A DNA stretch of 54,752 nucleotides, taken from positions 1-54,752 of the forward strand of contig JACPPV010000034.1 in the NCBI GenBank assembly GCA_016190825.1, given 5' to 3'. Origin of the DNA: Chloroflexota bacterium (GTDB taxonomy: Bacteria > Chloroflexota > Dehalococcoidia > Dehalococcoidales > UBA2162). Positions within the stretch are counted from its first letter, which is position 1, and each line of letters begins with the position of its first letter. The position numbers and the translations under genes were made by a program. Positions 9,063 to 16,683 of this stretch are shown here, in pieces. The notes beneath the pieces were generated by a model, which made no database searches, was not told the DNA's origin, and worked only from the letters and a program-made list of their open reading frames with translations.

Positions 9063-9131
9063 TTGACCGGCGGCTTGACCTGCTTTACCATCGACTTGAC
9101 CTCTTTTCCTCGCATTTGACTTGGATTTGAC
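9063..9131. repeat. Array of TTGAC repeats on a near-helical period
   Basis: TTGAC occurs at 9063, 9075, 9096, 9116 and 9127, that is at steps of 12, 21, 20 and 11 bp, close to one or two helix turns. It lies about 90-150 bp upstream of the HTH/coiled-coil start. A multi-site operator is a reasonable guess. Confidence 0.45.
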
Positions 9132-9186
9132 TTCTAACAAGAATACAGCCGATTGCTTCGGTTACCCGCGCCGCAGGCAACAAAAA

Positions 9187-9216
9187 GACGCCGCTGAGCC
9201 GAAGCTTAACGGCGTC
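9187..9216. other. Inverted repeat (possible stem-loop)
   Basis: GACGCCG (9187-9193) pairs perfectly with CGGCGTC (9210-9216) across a 16-nt loop. No T tract follows on either strand, so terminator function is doubtful. The surrounding 9135-9350 interval has no recognisable gene. Confidence 0.35.
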
Positions 9217-9351
9217 GAAAATCATGAGGTTTCAGATTCAGATTGAACGTCAGGCATGAGAACATAGGCAGAAGTCACCTCCCAAGCTTTTAGGGCAGGA
9301 CATCGTTGTAAGACAACTTTACTGCCTCTCAAACAAAAGGACAGCAATCGA

Positions 9352-9956
9352 TTACTTTAATATCTTGAAAGTCTGCAGCATATGTTGAAAGTCAGCATTG
9401 GCTTGCTTCTACATGGCAGAAGATGCGTCCATACTGAATGTCCAAACAGCACCCCCGTAGCCAAAGTATACGCGTCTACCGATTTTCGGAATAGGTCTTT
9501 CCCCCCTCAACTGTTCAAAAGATCAGGTAGCCTGGTCCAAGAGTATATAATCTGTTCGCCTTGAATGTCAGACACACTGATTTGAGCGCGCTCCGTAAGC
9601 TTGAACTCGGAATAAAGAAAACCGGCCTCAAAGTGCCGCAAGTCATCTTCCATCAAAGTTTTCGCAGAATCATCTAGGGCGGAATTAATACTGATACTAA
9701 CCAGTGGATCGACTGATAACTTGCCATCTTTGACGAGACGGTAGATCACCACTGCCGTAAACTGCGGGCCGGCTGTTCTATCGATGACTGGCCGCGCATA
9801 TGACGACGGATATTCGAGCGCGAAAGACGCGTTGATCTCGCGCAAGACCAATCCCCTGTATTGACCGCAACTTAACGTGAGGAAGGCAGTGAGCCATAAG
9901 AACACCACAGTGGCCAGCATTTCCCAGAAGCCAGTCTGCCTTCTCCTTATCTCCAT
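9352..9956 (-). pseudogene. Secreted PsbP-like lipoprotein, frameshifted
   Basis: ATG 9956 opens a basic N-terminus and hydrophobic helix (TVVFLWLTAFLTLSCG) resembling a lipoprotein signal, followed by FALEYPSSYARPV and a beta-rich domain of the PsbP/DUF1795 kind. The frame ends at 9507 after RLPDLLNS, but the family's last strands are readable in another frame: GRRVYFGYGGAVWTFSMDAS, then a TAG, then ANADFQHMLQTFKILK, with a stop at 9352. A shift near 9510 plus one stop therefore inactivate the C-terminus. Confidence 0.65.
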
Positions 9957-9997
9957 AGCGTTCTATCCCGAGGCTGATCAAGCATCGACGAACGGCT

Positions 9998-11091
9998 CTA
10001 TCTTATCCATGCTGAGCTAGCAACGCTCAGGAAAGAGCGGTGACCCAACGCGAATCTACCACTCAGCCCGAACGGCCCTGGCCAAGCTCCCATGGCAATT
10101 GGCTCGCCGCGCCAAACGTCAGGCCAATAATACCTATCAGGGTACACTTGAAAGAGAGCGTATGAAGCATCTTTCATCCGCTGATTGAGCTCGCCTAGCG
10201 AAGTATCTGGGTTAATGTGGCTCAGTTGCGCCGCCATCGGAACCTCTTTCCCGAAGGATTCTTCATATTTAAGCGTCTTGCTTGCCTGGTAGCTAAGGCT
10301 GTACGCGAAAGCTTCGTTCGCGCCGAAGTTTGCCCCCCAAAATCCTTCTGTGCGTATGACCGCATGAAAACCTTCGTGGGCAAGTGCGATAGCTACGTGG
10401 TATACTTTATTCTCTGCATTTCTTGAGTTGTTAATGTCAATGGTGACGTTTAGGTTGAACGTAAGTTGCCATTTACCATGACTCGTTCAGTTCCGTATCC
10501 CTGGCCGTATCCGATTGTTATCGTCTGCTCTGCAGCTATCATCATCTTTGTTAACGCCGGAGCAATCTCCCTCAACTCATCTCATGCCAGAAGTAGAGCA
10601 TACGCCTCATAAGATACTGGCATGCCTGCTTCCTCCGTTGCCCACAGATACTCATACGTGTAGCCAAACTCCACAATCATTCCTGTAGGATCAAGGTACT
10701 TCAGCGGGTTGTTGAAGACATACGAGTAGCGGTTAAGAGACTGTGGGTTGGCGAAGTTCTGGACTATGCTGTCCGGCGAGATAAATCTCCCGATCCCCGC
10801 GTCATAATACCTTGCGCCGTAGTAATAAAGCCCTGTCCCATCCAGCCTTTGTCCGGTGAACTTGATGTCAGTAGGGACGGAGCCGGAGCGGGTGGAACCG
10901 AATGCGCCGTAAACAATACTGCCCGCCGAATTCCCGCTCGTATCACTCATCAGGCTTGTCCCGCTCAGAGCCTGCCCCGTACTCGATCCGGGGTGGTCTT
11001 GATGCACATACGTTATATTGGCGCTGGATTGCTTCATGGCTACCAGTTTACCACCGTGGTAATAATAGGTGGGATTATCACCGGTGGTCAA
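9998..11091 (-). pseudogene. Orphan RHS tip with C-terminal HExxH metallopeptidase-like toxin domain, interrupted
   Basis: The first part is an RHS repeat-associated core: HGGKLVAMKQSSANITYVHQ, FTGQRLDGTGLYYYGARYYD, IGRFISPDSIVQ and NRYSYVFNNPLKYLDPTG. As in polymorphic toxins, a variable domain follows. It continues past a TGA (near 10584) as DELREIAPALTKMMIAAEQT, shifts frame near 10465, and then reads LNVTIDINNSRNAE and VAIALAHEGFHAVIRTEG, with ANFGANEAFAYSL downstream. HEGFH with a later NExxA is the zinc-ligand pattern of gluzincin-type peptidases. The RHS barrel and secretion region are missing beyond 11100. Toxin identity is inferred from architecture. Confidence 0.7.
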
Positions 11092-11126
11092 TATAACTAA
11101 AGCTACCCCTTTTTGATAGACCTTTT

Positions 11127-11149
11127 AGGCTGAAAAGCCTCCCTTTTTT
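11127..11149 (+). terminator. Possible short Rho-independent terminator
   Basis: AGGCT (11127-11131) pairs with AGCCT (11136-11140) around GAAA, followed by CCC and six T residues. The stem is short and no plus-strand gene precedes it, so the call is weak. Confidence 0.3.
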
Positions 11150-11200
11150 CACCCCGAAGGTGAGCCTACTCAAAGCTGAATCACTGATTTAGGGCAACGA

Positions 11201-11245
11201 TAACCTTCGCTGGAGTTCGAATACGTAGTGGGATAACGAAGGTTA
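11201..11245. other. Inverted repeat in the dnaN-distal gap
   Basis: TAACCTTCG (11201-11209) is repeated in inverse as CGAAGGTTA (11237-11245). The 11100-11457 gap has no recognisable gene; this inverted repeat and the dnaN-tail copy at 11303 are its only notable features. Confidence 0.35.
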
Positions 11246-11302
11246 GAATTGCAGGTGGCAAATCAGGAGTTAGGCTGTTCGGCTTGATCCTGGATTTTTA
11301 TG

Positions 11303-11327
11303 CTACCACTGGACAAACATCGGCATG
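11303..11327. repeat. Displaced copy of the dnaN 3' end (direct repeat, distal copy)
   Basis: These 25 bases match 12851-12875, the last codons of dnaN (MPMFVQW and stop), with one mismatch. The two copies bracket 1548 bp containing one gene. This resembles an attachment-site duplication left by insertion at a gene end. Confidence 0.6.
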
Positions 11328-11457
11328 TCGGTTAAGTCAGAGTGTTACTGACTCCGGGCTGGGATTCTGCGATGTAATCTCGGACAGCCTCAAGCCTTTC
11401 AGAAGGCAAGCCACCTGCTCACATCCTCGAAAAGGCCATTGACTTAGAGATCCCACT

Positions 11458-12798
11458 TTAGTCCGCATCTTCATATGACTTTATCGCCGTCCGCCAACTC
11501 CCGATATTCTCACTGTATTTGGCTGCATACCGGGCAAATTGTCGCCTTTCGTCCGAATCCAGATCAGTTGTAACCCCGCAATTCGAAAGGAGAACTGGTC
11601 CTCTCAAGTTTCGAACCTCGAATTCCGGAAAACGGGCATCTAGATACAGGGGGTCCTCAGGGGAGTCTGCCGGGAGTTGCCACGGGACAAGATCCTGAAG
11701 GCGACAGGCTGTTTCGTAGGCGGTAATGGCCTCGGCCCGAATCTCCGTAGACTTGGTCCTCTCGAAGCAATATGCACACCCTTCATAGACCCCGTTCCAT
11801 ACGTGGGCAATTACTTCCTGAGGCGCTTCGGATTTTTCGATCACGTTTTTGACACCTCCAAGTGTGGTTAAGAACTGTTCTAGGCTGTTCAGTTTGCCCG
11901 CGACGATAATCGATGTGCGAATTGCCTGGTATGATGCCTCAGTCAAGGTAGCCTGGATTGCGGTCGCCCGCTCTATGTCTTCTTGTGCGCCTTTAAAATC
12001 CTGACAGATTTTCAGCGCATCGCCGCGCTTTTCGTACAGCTCTCTCAAAATATCCTTGTCATGGTACTTAGCGAGTTCTTCGAGGGTTTTGAGGCTGTTA
12101 TAAATGTTAGGCAGAAGCTTCTCGGGGTTATCCACGAACTCGTGAAAATGGATGAGATTTCCGTGCGCCTTAGCAGCCATCAAATATGTGGACGGAGATG
12201 GACGTTTCTTGGCCTCGACGAGCGCAACTTCCGCAATGGCGTCGGCGCTCTGAAAATGGGCTTCAAGATTAGTACCTCTTTTCAATTTCGAATGAATCGC
12301 CAATAACTCCTCGAGTACAGCATCAGATGCGCCAGATCGTCCGCGCGACTCCATATAGTCATGCAGCGCGTCGAGCGTTGTAGGCGTATACCGCTTGGTG
12401 GCGGCCAGCCATAACCTTACGCCTGGTGGTAAGACAGTCTTGATCCCTTTGCGGATGTGCTCTTGAAGCACTGTGGCAAGTTCGGCAAAAGGCACTTTTG
12501 TAGCTAGGACTGGAGGATAGTAGTTCTGTAGAGGGGTTAAAGCACCCGCAGCGCCGAACTGGTAGCTCAAAGTAGCCGATAGCCACGTCTCCTGTGTTAG
12601 GAAGGTATTGAGTACCTGTTGTTCTTCGCCGCTAAGTTTCTCCTCTACCTTTTGGAATAGACCAGAACAGGCTTCAATGTAGGCATACTGGAGTTCGGCC
12701 CGCAGGTTCGGATTTTTTGTAATCCACGTGGCGGCCTCATCCCAAAGCCATGATAGAGTGCGGTCTACTAGCATTCCAACGATGATTTCATTTATCAT
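11458..12798 (-). CDS. Unrecognised helical (TPR-like) protein inside the dnaN-tail repeat
   Basis: Starting at ATG 12798 gives 446 aa (MINEIIVGMLVDRTLSWLWD). Longer starts would run into dnaN and are rejected. The protein is almost wholly alpha-helical, with TPR-like helix pairs in the middle (LMAAKAHGNLIHFHEFVDNP, LYEKRGDALKICQDFKGAQE, AITAYETACRLQD). There is no signal peptide, no clear membrane segment and no catalytic motif that I can name. It is the only gene between the two copies of the dnaN tail, so it is probably acquired cargo. No ribosome binding site is obvious. Similar N-termini occur in some defence-linked proteins, but I cannot assign a function. Confidence 0.6.
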   Translation of the reverse strand: MINEIIVGMLVDRTLSWLWDEAATWITKNPNLRAELQYAYIEACSGLFQKVEEKLSGEEQQVLNTFLTQETWLSATLSYQFGAAGALTPLQNYYPPVLATKVPFAELATVLQEHIRKGIKTVLPPGVRLWLAATKRYTPTTLDALHDYMESRGRSGASDAVLEELLAIHSKLKRGTNLEAHFQSADAIAEVALVEAKKRPSPSTYLMAAKAHGNLIHFHEFVDNPEKLLPNIYNSLKTLEELAKYHDKDILRELYEKRGDALKICQDFKGAQEDIERATAIQATLTEASYQAIRTSIIVAGKLNSLEQFLTTLGGVKNVIEKSEAPQEVIAHVWNGVYEGCAYCFERTKSTEIRAEAITAYETACRLQDLVPWQLPADSPEDPLYLDARFPEFEVRNLRGPVLLSNCGVTTDLDSDERRQFARYAAKYSENIGSWRTAIKSYEDAD

Positions 12799-12850
12799 AG
12801 GCACACTTGCTTTCGCCACCACTGGCGACAACATGCTCGCCGCTAATCGT

Positions 12851-12875
12851 CTACCACTGCACAAACATCGGCATG
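12851..12875. repeat. dnaN 3' end (direct repeat, native copy)
   Basis: This is the native end of dnaN and the partner of the 25-bp repeat at 11303-11327 (24 of 25 identical). Confidence 0.6.
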
Positions 12876-13978
12876 ATGACATGCACGTAATCAGTGCCGA
12901 CGGGACGGATCACGCCAGGGCTGGAGGGAGTGGTGGTTTCGAGAGCTACCTTCGGCTCACGGAGCACGCCCAGGACATCGGTCAGGTATTTGCCATTGAA
13001 GGCGATCTTTGCCTCTTTCCCTTCGACTTCACCGTCAATCTCGCCCGTATCTTCACCGATTTCCTCTGAGCGCGCAGAGACAATCAGCCTCGCTTTTTGC
13101 CCTTCGTCCGGGGAGATAAGGAGACGGACAATACCACTGCCATCACGGGCAAAGATGGAAGCCATCTTCGTCGCCCGCAGAAACTCGGCAACATCAACAA
13201 TAATCCTGGTGGCATAGCCCTGGGGAATGAGCTGGGAATATTGCGGAAAACTGCCCTGAATAAGCTGGGATACCAGTTCGGCGTCTTTAAGGCGGAACAG
13301 AATCTGCCCCTTGGCGGAGTTAACGGTAATTTCCGCGGCTTCTTCACCATCGCCGGTGAGGCGGTTCAGTTCAGCCAGCGTGCGGGCCGGAATGATAACC
13401 TCCGTTTTGGAATCGACCGGTGAGGCCAACGGCAGTTTGTACACGGCAAGCCTGAAACCGTCCGCCGCCGCTAGGGTGAGCAGTCCGCCCTCGAACTGGG
13501 CGTCAACGCCAGTCAGGACGGGGCGAGACTCCTCAGTAGCAGCGGCGAAAGCAACCTGGCTGATTGCCTGGCGAAGGGCTGCCACTTCCACGCTGGTGGT
13601 GATCCCCTGTTCCACTTTGGGTATTGGAGGGAAGTCACCGGCGTCCACTCCGGTAATCCTTGCTTCAAACCGGGCGCACCTCAAGCCCACTGTCTTACCA
13701 CGGGCCGGAAGGCCGATCTCAACCTGGTCATTCGGCAGGGAGTTGACAAAGTCAGTCAGCAGCCGGGCGGGCACCGTGATGGCGCCTTCTTCCTGCACAT
13801 CGGCGTCAAGCCAGTAACTGATCGCCATCTCCAGGTTAGTTGCTACCAGTTTGAGACGCGGGCCGTCAGTTGCAAGCAGCACATTGTTGGTGATGGGCAG
13901 GGTTGCCCTTTGGGCCACCGCCCGTCCCACTATACCAAGTCCCCGGTTCAGGTTCTCTTGAGAACAGGATACTTTCAT
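12851..13978 (-). CDS. dnaN: DNA polymerase III beta sliding clamp
   Basis: DnaN forms the ring-shaped dimer that tethers the replicative polymerase to DNA. The 375 aa length is typical. Three clamp folds can be followed: MKVSCSQENLNRGLGIVGRA at the start, PARGKTVGLRCARFEARI and PPIPKVEQG in the first and second, then SQLIQGSFPQYSQLIP and the C-terminal VIMPMFVQW, a variant of the usual MPMR ending. GGAGG precedes ATG 13978, and a promoter lies at 14021-14049. It is downstream of rdgB on the same strand. The 3' end served as an insertion site (repeat at 11303). Confidence 0.95.
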   Translation of the reverse strand: MKVSCSQENLNRGLGIVGRAVAQRATLPITNNVLLATDGPRLKLVATNLEMAISYWLDADVQEEGAITVPARLLTDFVNSLPNDQVEIGLPARGKTVGLRCARFEARITGVDAGDFPPIPKVEQGITTSVEVAALRQAISQVAFAAATEESRPVLTGVDAQFEGGLLTLAAADGFRLAVYKLPLASPVDSKTEVIIPARTLAELNRLTGDGEEAAEITVNSAKGQILFRLKDAELVSQLIQGSFPQYSQLIPQGYATRIIVDVAEFLRATKMASIFARDGSGIVRLLISPDEGQKARLIVSARSEEIGEDTGEIDGEVEGKEAKIAFNGKYLTDVLGVLREPKVALETTTPSSPGVIRPVGTDYVHVIMPMFVQW

Positions 13979-14020
13979 CGTTTACCTCCGATACTACGCC
14001 CTGAGCAAACAGGGAAGTAT

Positions 14021-14049
14021 AGTATAAACGAAAAAATAGCCCTCTTCAA
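14021..14049 (-). promoter_or_regulatory. Promoter of dnaN
   Basis: On the minus strand, TTGAAG (14049-14044), a 17-nt spacer and TATACT (14026-14021) lie between the rdgB stop and the dnaN start. dnaN can therefore be transcribed independently of rdgB. Confidence 0.6.
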
Positions 14050-14077
14050 GACATATTTGGAAAGGTTGGTTAGTAAC

Positions 14078-14701
14078 TCATTGGTCATTGCGTGCAGGGG
14101 GGCTAAAGGGTGGCTTGTTGAGTATCTTGATAGCCTTCTGTGCGGCCTGTGCGCGGTGGCTGATCCTATTTTTGACGGACGAAGATAGCTCCGCCATGGT
14201 CTTGCCGAGTTTCGGGAGATAGAAGACCGCGTCATAGCCAAAGCCGTGCTTGCCTTTCGGTTCAAAAGCGATGATGCCCCGGCACTCGCCCGAGCACATC
14301 TCTACATGTTCCTCCGGTGTTGCCAGGGCGATGATGCAGCAGAAACGGGCCGTGCGCCTCTCCCACGGAACATCTTTGAGCCTTGAAAGAAGAAATCTGA
14401 TTCGCTCCTCATCCGTGGCATTTTCGCCGGCGTAGCGGGCGGAAAGATGGCCGGGCTCCCCGCCGAGGGCATCAACTTCCAGCCCTGAGTCATCAGCCAG
14501 AGTTGGCAAACCGCTCATTGTTGTCATGATCACTGCCTTGAGACGGGCATTTTCCTCCAGGGTCTGGCCGGTTTCGTCAACCTGATTGGTGAGCCCCATT
14601 TCTAACTGTGAAACCAGCTTGAACGGCACATCAGAAAGGAGACGGCGATACTCGCGCGCTTTCCCCGGGTTGTTGGTTGCCAGCAATAGCTTTGGGCGCA
14701 A
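14078..14701 (-). CDS. rdgB: Non-canonical purine NTP pyrophosphatase (RdgB/HAM1)
   Basis: This enzyme hydrolyses ITP, dITP and XTP to monophosphates and keeps deaminated purines out of nucleic acids. The 207 aa protein has the N-terminal LLATNNPGKAREYRRLL, the metal-site segment LADDSGLEVDALGGEPG followed by SARYAG, GFGYDAVFYLP, and the final SHRAQA. All family landmarks are in order. It starts at ATG 14701, 30 bp after the GYD gene, and probably forms an operon with it. Confidence 0.93.
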   Translation of the reverse strand: MRPKLLLATNNPGKAREYRRLLSDVPFKLVSQLEMGLTNQVDETGQTLEENARLKAVIMTTMSGLPTLADDSGLEVDALGGEPGHLSARYAGENATDEERIRFLLSRLKDVPWERRTARFCCIIALATPEEHVEMCSGECRGIIAFEPKGKHGFGYDAVFYLPKLGKTMAELSSSVKNRISHRAQAAQKAIKILNKPPFSPPARNDQ

Positions 14702-14731
14702 TGGGTCTCCAGAATAGTAATGTTGGTTGTG

Positions 14732-15004
14732 TTATGCGACGTCATCGACAGGCATTGCCGCCATGGTCATTGTTTGCAGGGTTCCCCGGGATCCCAGCTC
14801 AAGGGCAACCTTAGCGATGGCTTTATGGTCCGGAGCTTCCAGTATATTGATGAAATCATACGGGCCAAGAAGGGCGTACTGGGCAAGGATTTTTACCCCC
14901 ATGGCTTCCACCTCTTTGTTGACTTCCTTGATCCTGGTAGGGTGTTGTTTAATAGTCTTGCGGCCTTCTTCGGTCAGATTAGTGAGCATTACATAAACTG
15001 CCAT
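14732..15004 (-). CDS. GYD-domain protein
   Basis: This 90 aa protein opens MAVYVMLTNLTEEGRKTIKQ, carries ALLGPYDFINILEAPD (the GxYD motif that names the family) and ends in a short acidic tail. GYD proteins are small ferredoxin-like folds, many uncharacterised. AGGAGGCGCAGTC precedes ATG 15004. It sits just upstream of rdgB and is the first gene after a terminator that isolates it from the FBP aldolase/phosphatase gene. Confidence 0.85.
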   Translation of the reverse strand: MAVYVMLTNLTEEGRKTIKQHPTRIKEVNKEVEAMGVKILAQYALLGPYDFINILEAPDHKAIAKVALELGSRGTLQTMTMAAMPVDDVA

Positions 15005-15082
15005 GACTGCGCCTCCTATCCGATTTTTGGGGAACGTGCAATTGTCCCTCTTAATTATGATAGCACAAACTACGGAGGCTTT

Positions 15083-15105
15083 CTGTGGCTTCCGCCACAG
15101 TTTTT
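15083..15105 (+). terminator. Hairpin plus T tract, plus-strand orientation
   Basis: CTGTGG (15083-15088) pairs with CCACAG (15095-15100) and is followed by TTTTT. No plus-strand gene lies directly upstream. It may act as insulation or be part of a bidirectional structure with the next hairpin. Confidence 0.4.
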
Positions 15106-15108
15106 CGG

Positions 15109-15142
15109 TGAAAAATGAAAGAGGAGACCGAAGCCTCCTCTT
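15109..15142 (-). terminator. Rho-independent terminator after the FBP aldolase/phosphatase gene
   Basis: Read on the minus strand, AAGAGGAG (15142-15135), an 8-nt loop and CTCCTCTT (15126-15119) form a perfect 8-bp stem followed by a T-rich run. It lies 44 bp after the stop of the 15186 gene. Confidence 0.6.
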
Positions 15143-15185
15143 AAATGACTGCTTTCTTCCCCCTGTTGGGAAAAAGGACGCTTCA

Positions 15186-16286
15186 CTATTCAGTGAGCGG
15201 CAGGAACCGTTTCTCCAGTTTCCTCATCACCTGGGGCATGGTGGTGTATTCCATCTCCTCCAGGGGCAGGCGGTGCGGTTCGAATGGCCCGTGCCGCCGC
15301 ATCATGTCCGCCATCTCGCTCGCCTGATTGCGGGCTGAGTCAAATGACTTATCGGCGAAGAGGTCCCGCGGTCCAACAAGCGTTCCCTGGGTAATCTGGA
15401 AGCCGAGGGCGATGACCCTGGGCGGACCGTCAAAGCGGGTGGGTGTGCTGTCCCCAACGGAGACAGGCATCAGCGGTCCCATGTGGGAGCCGCGCATCCA
15501 TCCTTCAACGAGTACCGGCGATGAGAAGGGTTCGACCACCTCGCCGACTGCCGGGAACTCACCCTGGCAGCGGACGATACACACCGGATCATCCTTGCCC
15601 ACGTAGCGGCCGGCTATCAGGGCCAGACGTTGGGTTGAGGATACAGCGGCGATTTCGCCGGTATTACGGGAATAAACCGCCTTGACCATGAAGTGGGAGG
15701 GCGCGCCGATGAGCACAAGCATATCATATATCTCTTCAGGCGAATTGAAAGTCACCTTCTTATGCCCTTTGACATCATGTACTTCGAAGGCAAAGCCGTG
15801 ATGCAGGTTTTCTGCGATAACCAGCCCGATGGTGTTGAAGGGGTCGGCGAACATCTTGTAGAGGGGAAAGTTCCATGCTCCCGAAGAGGTTTTGTCCGCC
15901 ATGAAGATGACGACCGGTTCAGAAGTACGCTCTTTGATCTCCATCTCCGCCAGCCCCGGTCCCATGCCCCTCACGTTACCGGAAAAAGCGTCTGAAAGGA
16001 GGTCCTGTCCGGCGCCGTAAAGTCCGAGTTTCCGAGCGATCTGGGTGCACTCAAGAAAGGTATCCCAGGCAAGTTTGTGGATGTGCTCGTTATTTATGCC
16101 TTCTTCATGGGTCATGATAAGCTGCATGTCGTCGCCGCACTTGGTCACGTGACAGTCGATCAGCAATCCATCCTTCTTGGCTACGGCCATGCACTCCGCT
16201 CCCTGCGCCAGCAGGTCAGGGTGCGATTCGGAATGACCGACATAACCTCCTACATCGGCCTTGATGACGCTCAGTGTAACGCTCAA
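15186..16286 (-). CDS. Bifunctional fructose-1,6-bisphosphate aldolase/phosphatase (class V FBPase)
   Basis: This ancestral gluconeogenic enzyme condenses glyceraldehyde-3-phosphate and DHAP and dephosphorylates the product to fructose-6-phosphate in one active site, making gluconeogenesis one-way. The 366 aa length fits. Recognisable stretches are LSVIKADVGGYVGHSESHP, CHVTKCGDDMQLIMTH, GAGQDLLSDAFSGNVRG, KTSSGAWNFPLYKMFADPFN, and GSHMGPLMPVS followed by RFDGPPR. The start is TTG 16286, five bases after AAGGAGG. Its occurrence in archaea and deep-branching or anaerobic bacteria supports autotrophic or gluconeogenic growth. Confidence 0.93.
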   Translation of the reverse strand: MSVTLSVIKADVGGYVGHSESHPDLLAQGAECMAVAKKDGLLIDCHVTKCGDDMQLIMTHEEGINNEHIHKLAWDTFLECTQIARKLGLYGAGQDLLSDAFSGNVRGMGPGLAEMEIKERTSEPVVIFMADKTSSGAWNFPLYKMFADPFNTIGLVIAENLHHGFAFEVHDVKGHKKVTFNSPEEIYDMLVLIGAPSHFMVKAVYSRNTGEIAAVSSTQRLALIAGRYVGKDDPVCIVRCQGEFPAVGEVVEPFSSPVLVEGWMRGSHMGPLMPVSVGDSTPTRFDGPPRVIALGFQITQGTLVGPRDLFADKSFDSARNQASEMADMMRRHGPFEPHRLPLEEMEYTTMPQVMRKLEKRFLPLTE

Positions 16287-16683
16287 TGAATCCTCCTTGA
16301 TATTTAGTCGTTTTGCCTATTCCAGTCTGGAGTCATTATTCCATTGACCAGACGGATGCACGGTATTCTTCGCCCGTTATCAGGCGGCATGGTTTATTGG
16401 CAACGCGGGCGGCAGCGCAAAAATACGGACGGGGTCTTTCTGGAAAGGTTCGGGCAACTCTGCAAACCGGAGCGGGTCGCGGCTTACAGACCTGAGGTAT
16501 TGTTGAGTCGTCCCTGTTTTTGCCAAGAAAACCTCTAGTGTCAACCTTGCAGGGAAAAGAAACACAAAACAAGCCTGATAGTCTTAAGTCTATCAGTCCA
16601 ATCGCGCTTGTGTCAAGGCTACCCGTGTTTCCCGGCACAGTATCTCCTTTTCCACGGCGCACACAAGGAAAGGATGCTTGCTG
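16287..16683. other. Gap without a recognised gene
   Basis: Several overlapping short open frames exist on both strands, but none resembles a family I know or has a good ribosome binding site. The left end carries the ribosome binding site and probable promoter of the 15186 gene. Confidence 0.4.

Noticed and set aside
9063-9131. TTGAC array as a CRISPR-like repeat or a set of -35 boxes
   Set aside because: The units are only five bases and irregular for CRISPR, and no matching -10 elements follow each copy.
10584-10586. The in-frame TGA in the RHS tip as a selenocysteine codon
   Set aside because: The same gene has a frameshift 120 bp later, and RHS toxins are not known selenoproteins.
12799-12882. 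Longer start of the TPR-like gene running into dnaN
   Set aside because: The extra residues are the antisense-shifted dnaN tail and the repeat boundary, so they are not part of the cargo gene.
15443-15685. Plus-strand frames opposite the FBP aldolase/phosphatase gene
   Set aside because: They lie wholly within a confidently assigned gene and show no motifs of their own.
16313-16662. Several 60-108 codon frames between the FBP aldolase/phosphatase and cupredoxin genes
   Set aside because: They overlap each other, lack ribosome binding sites and resemble nothing known.
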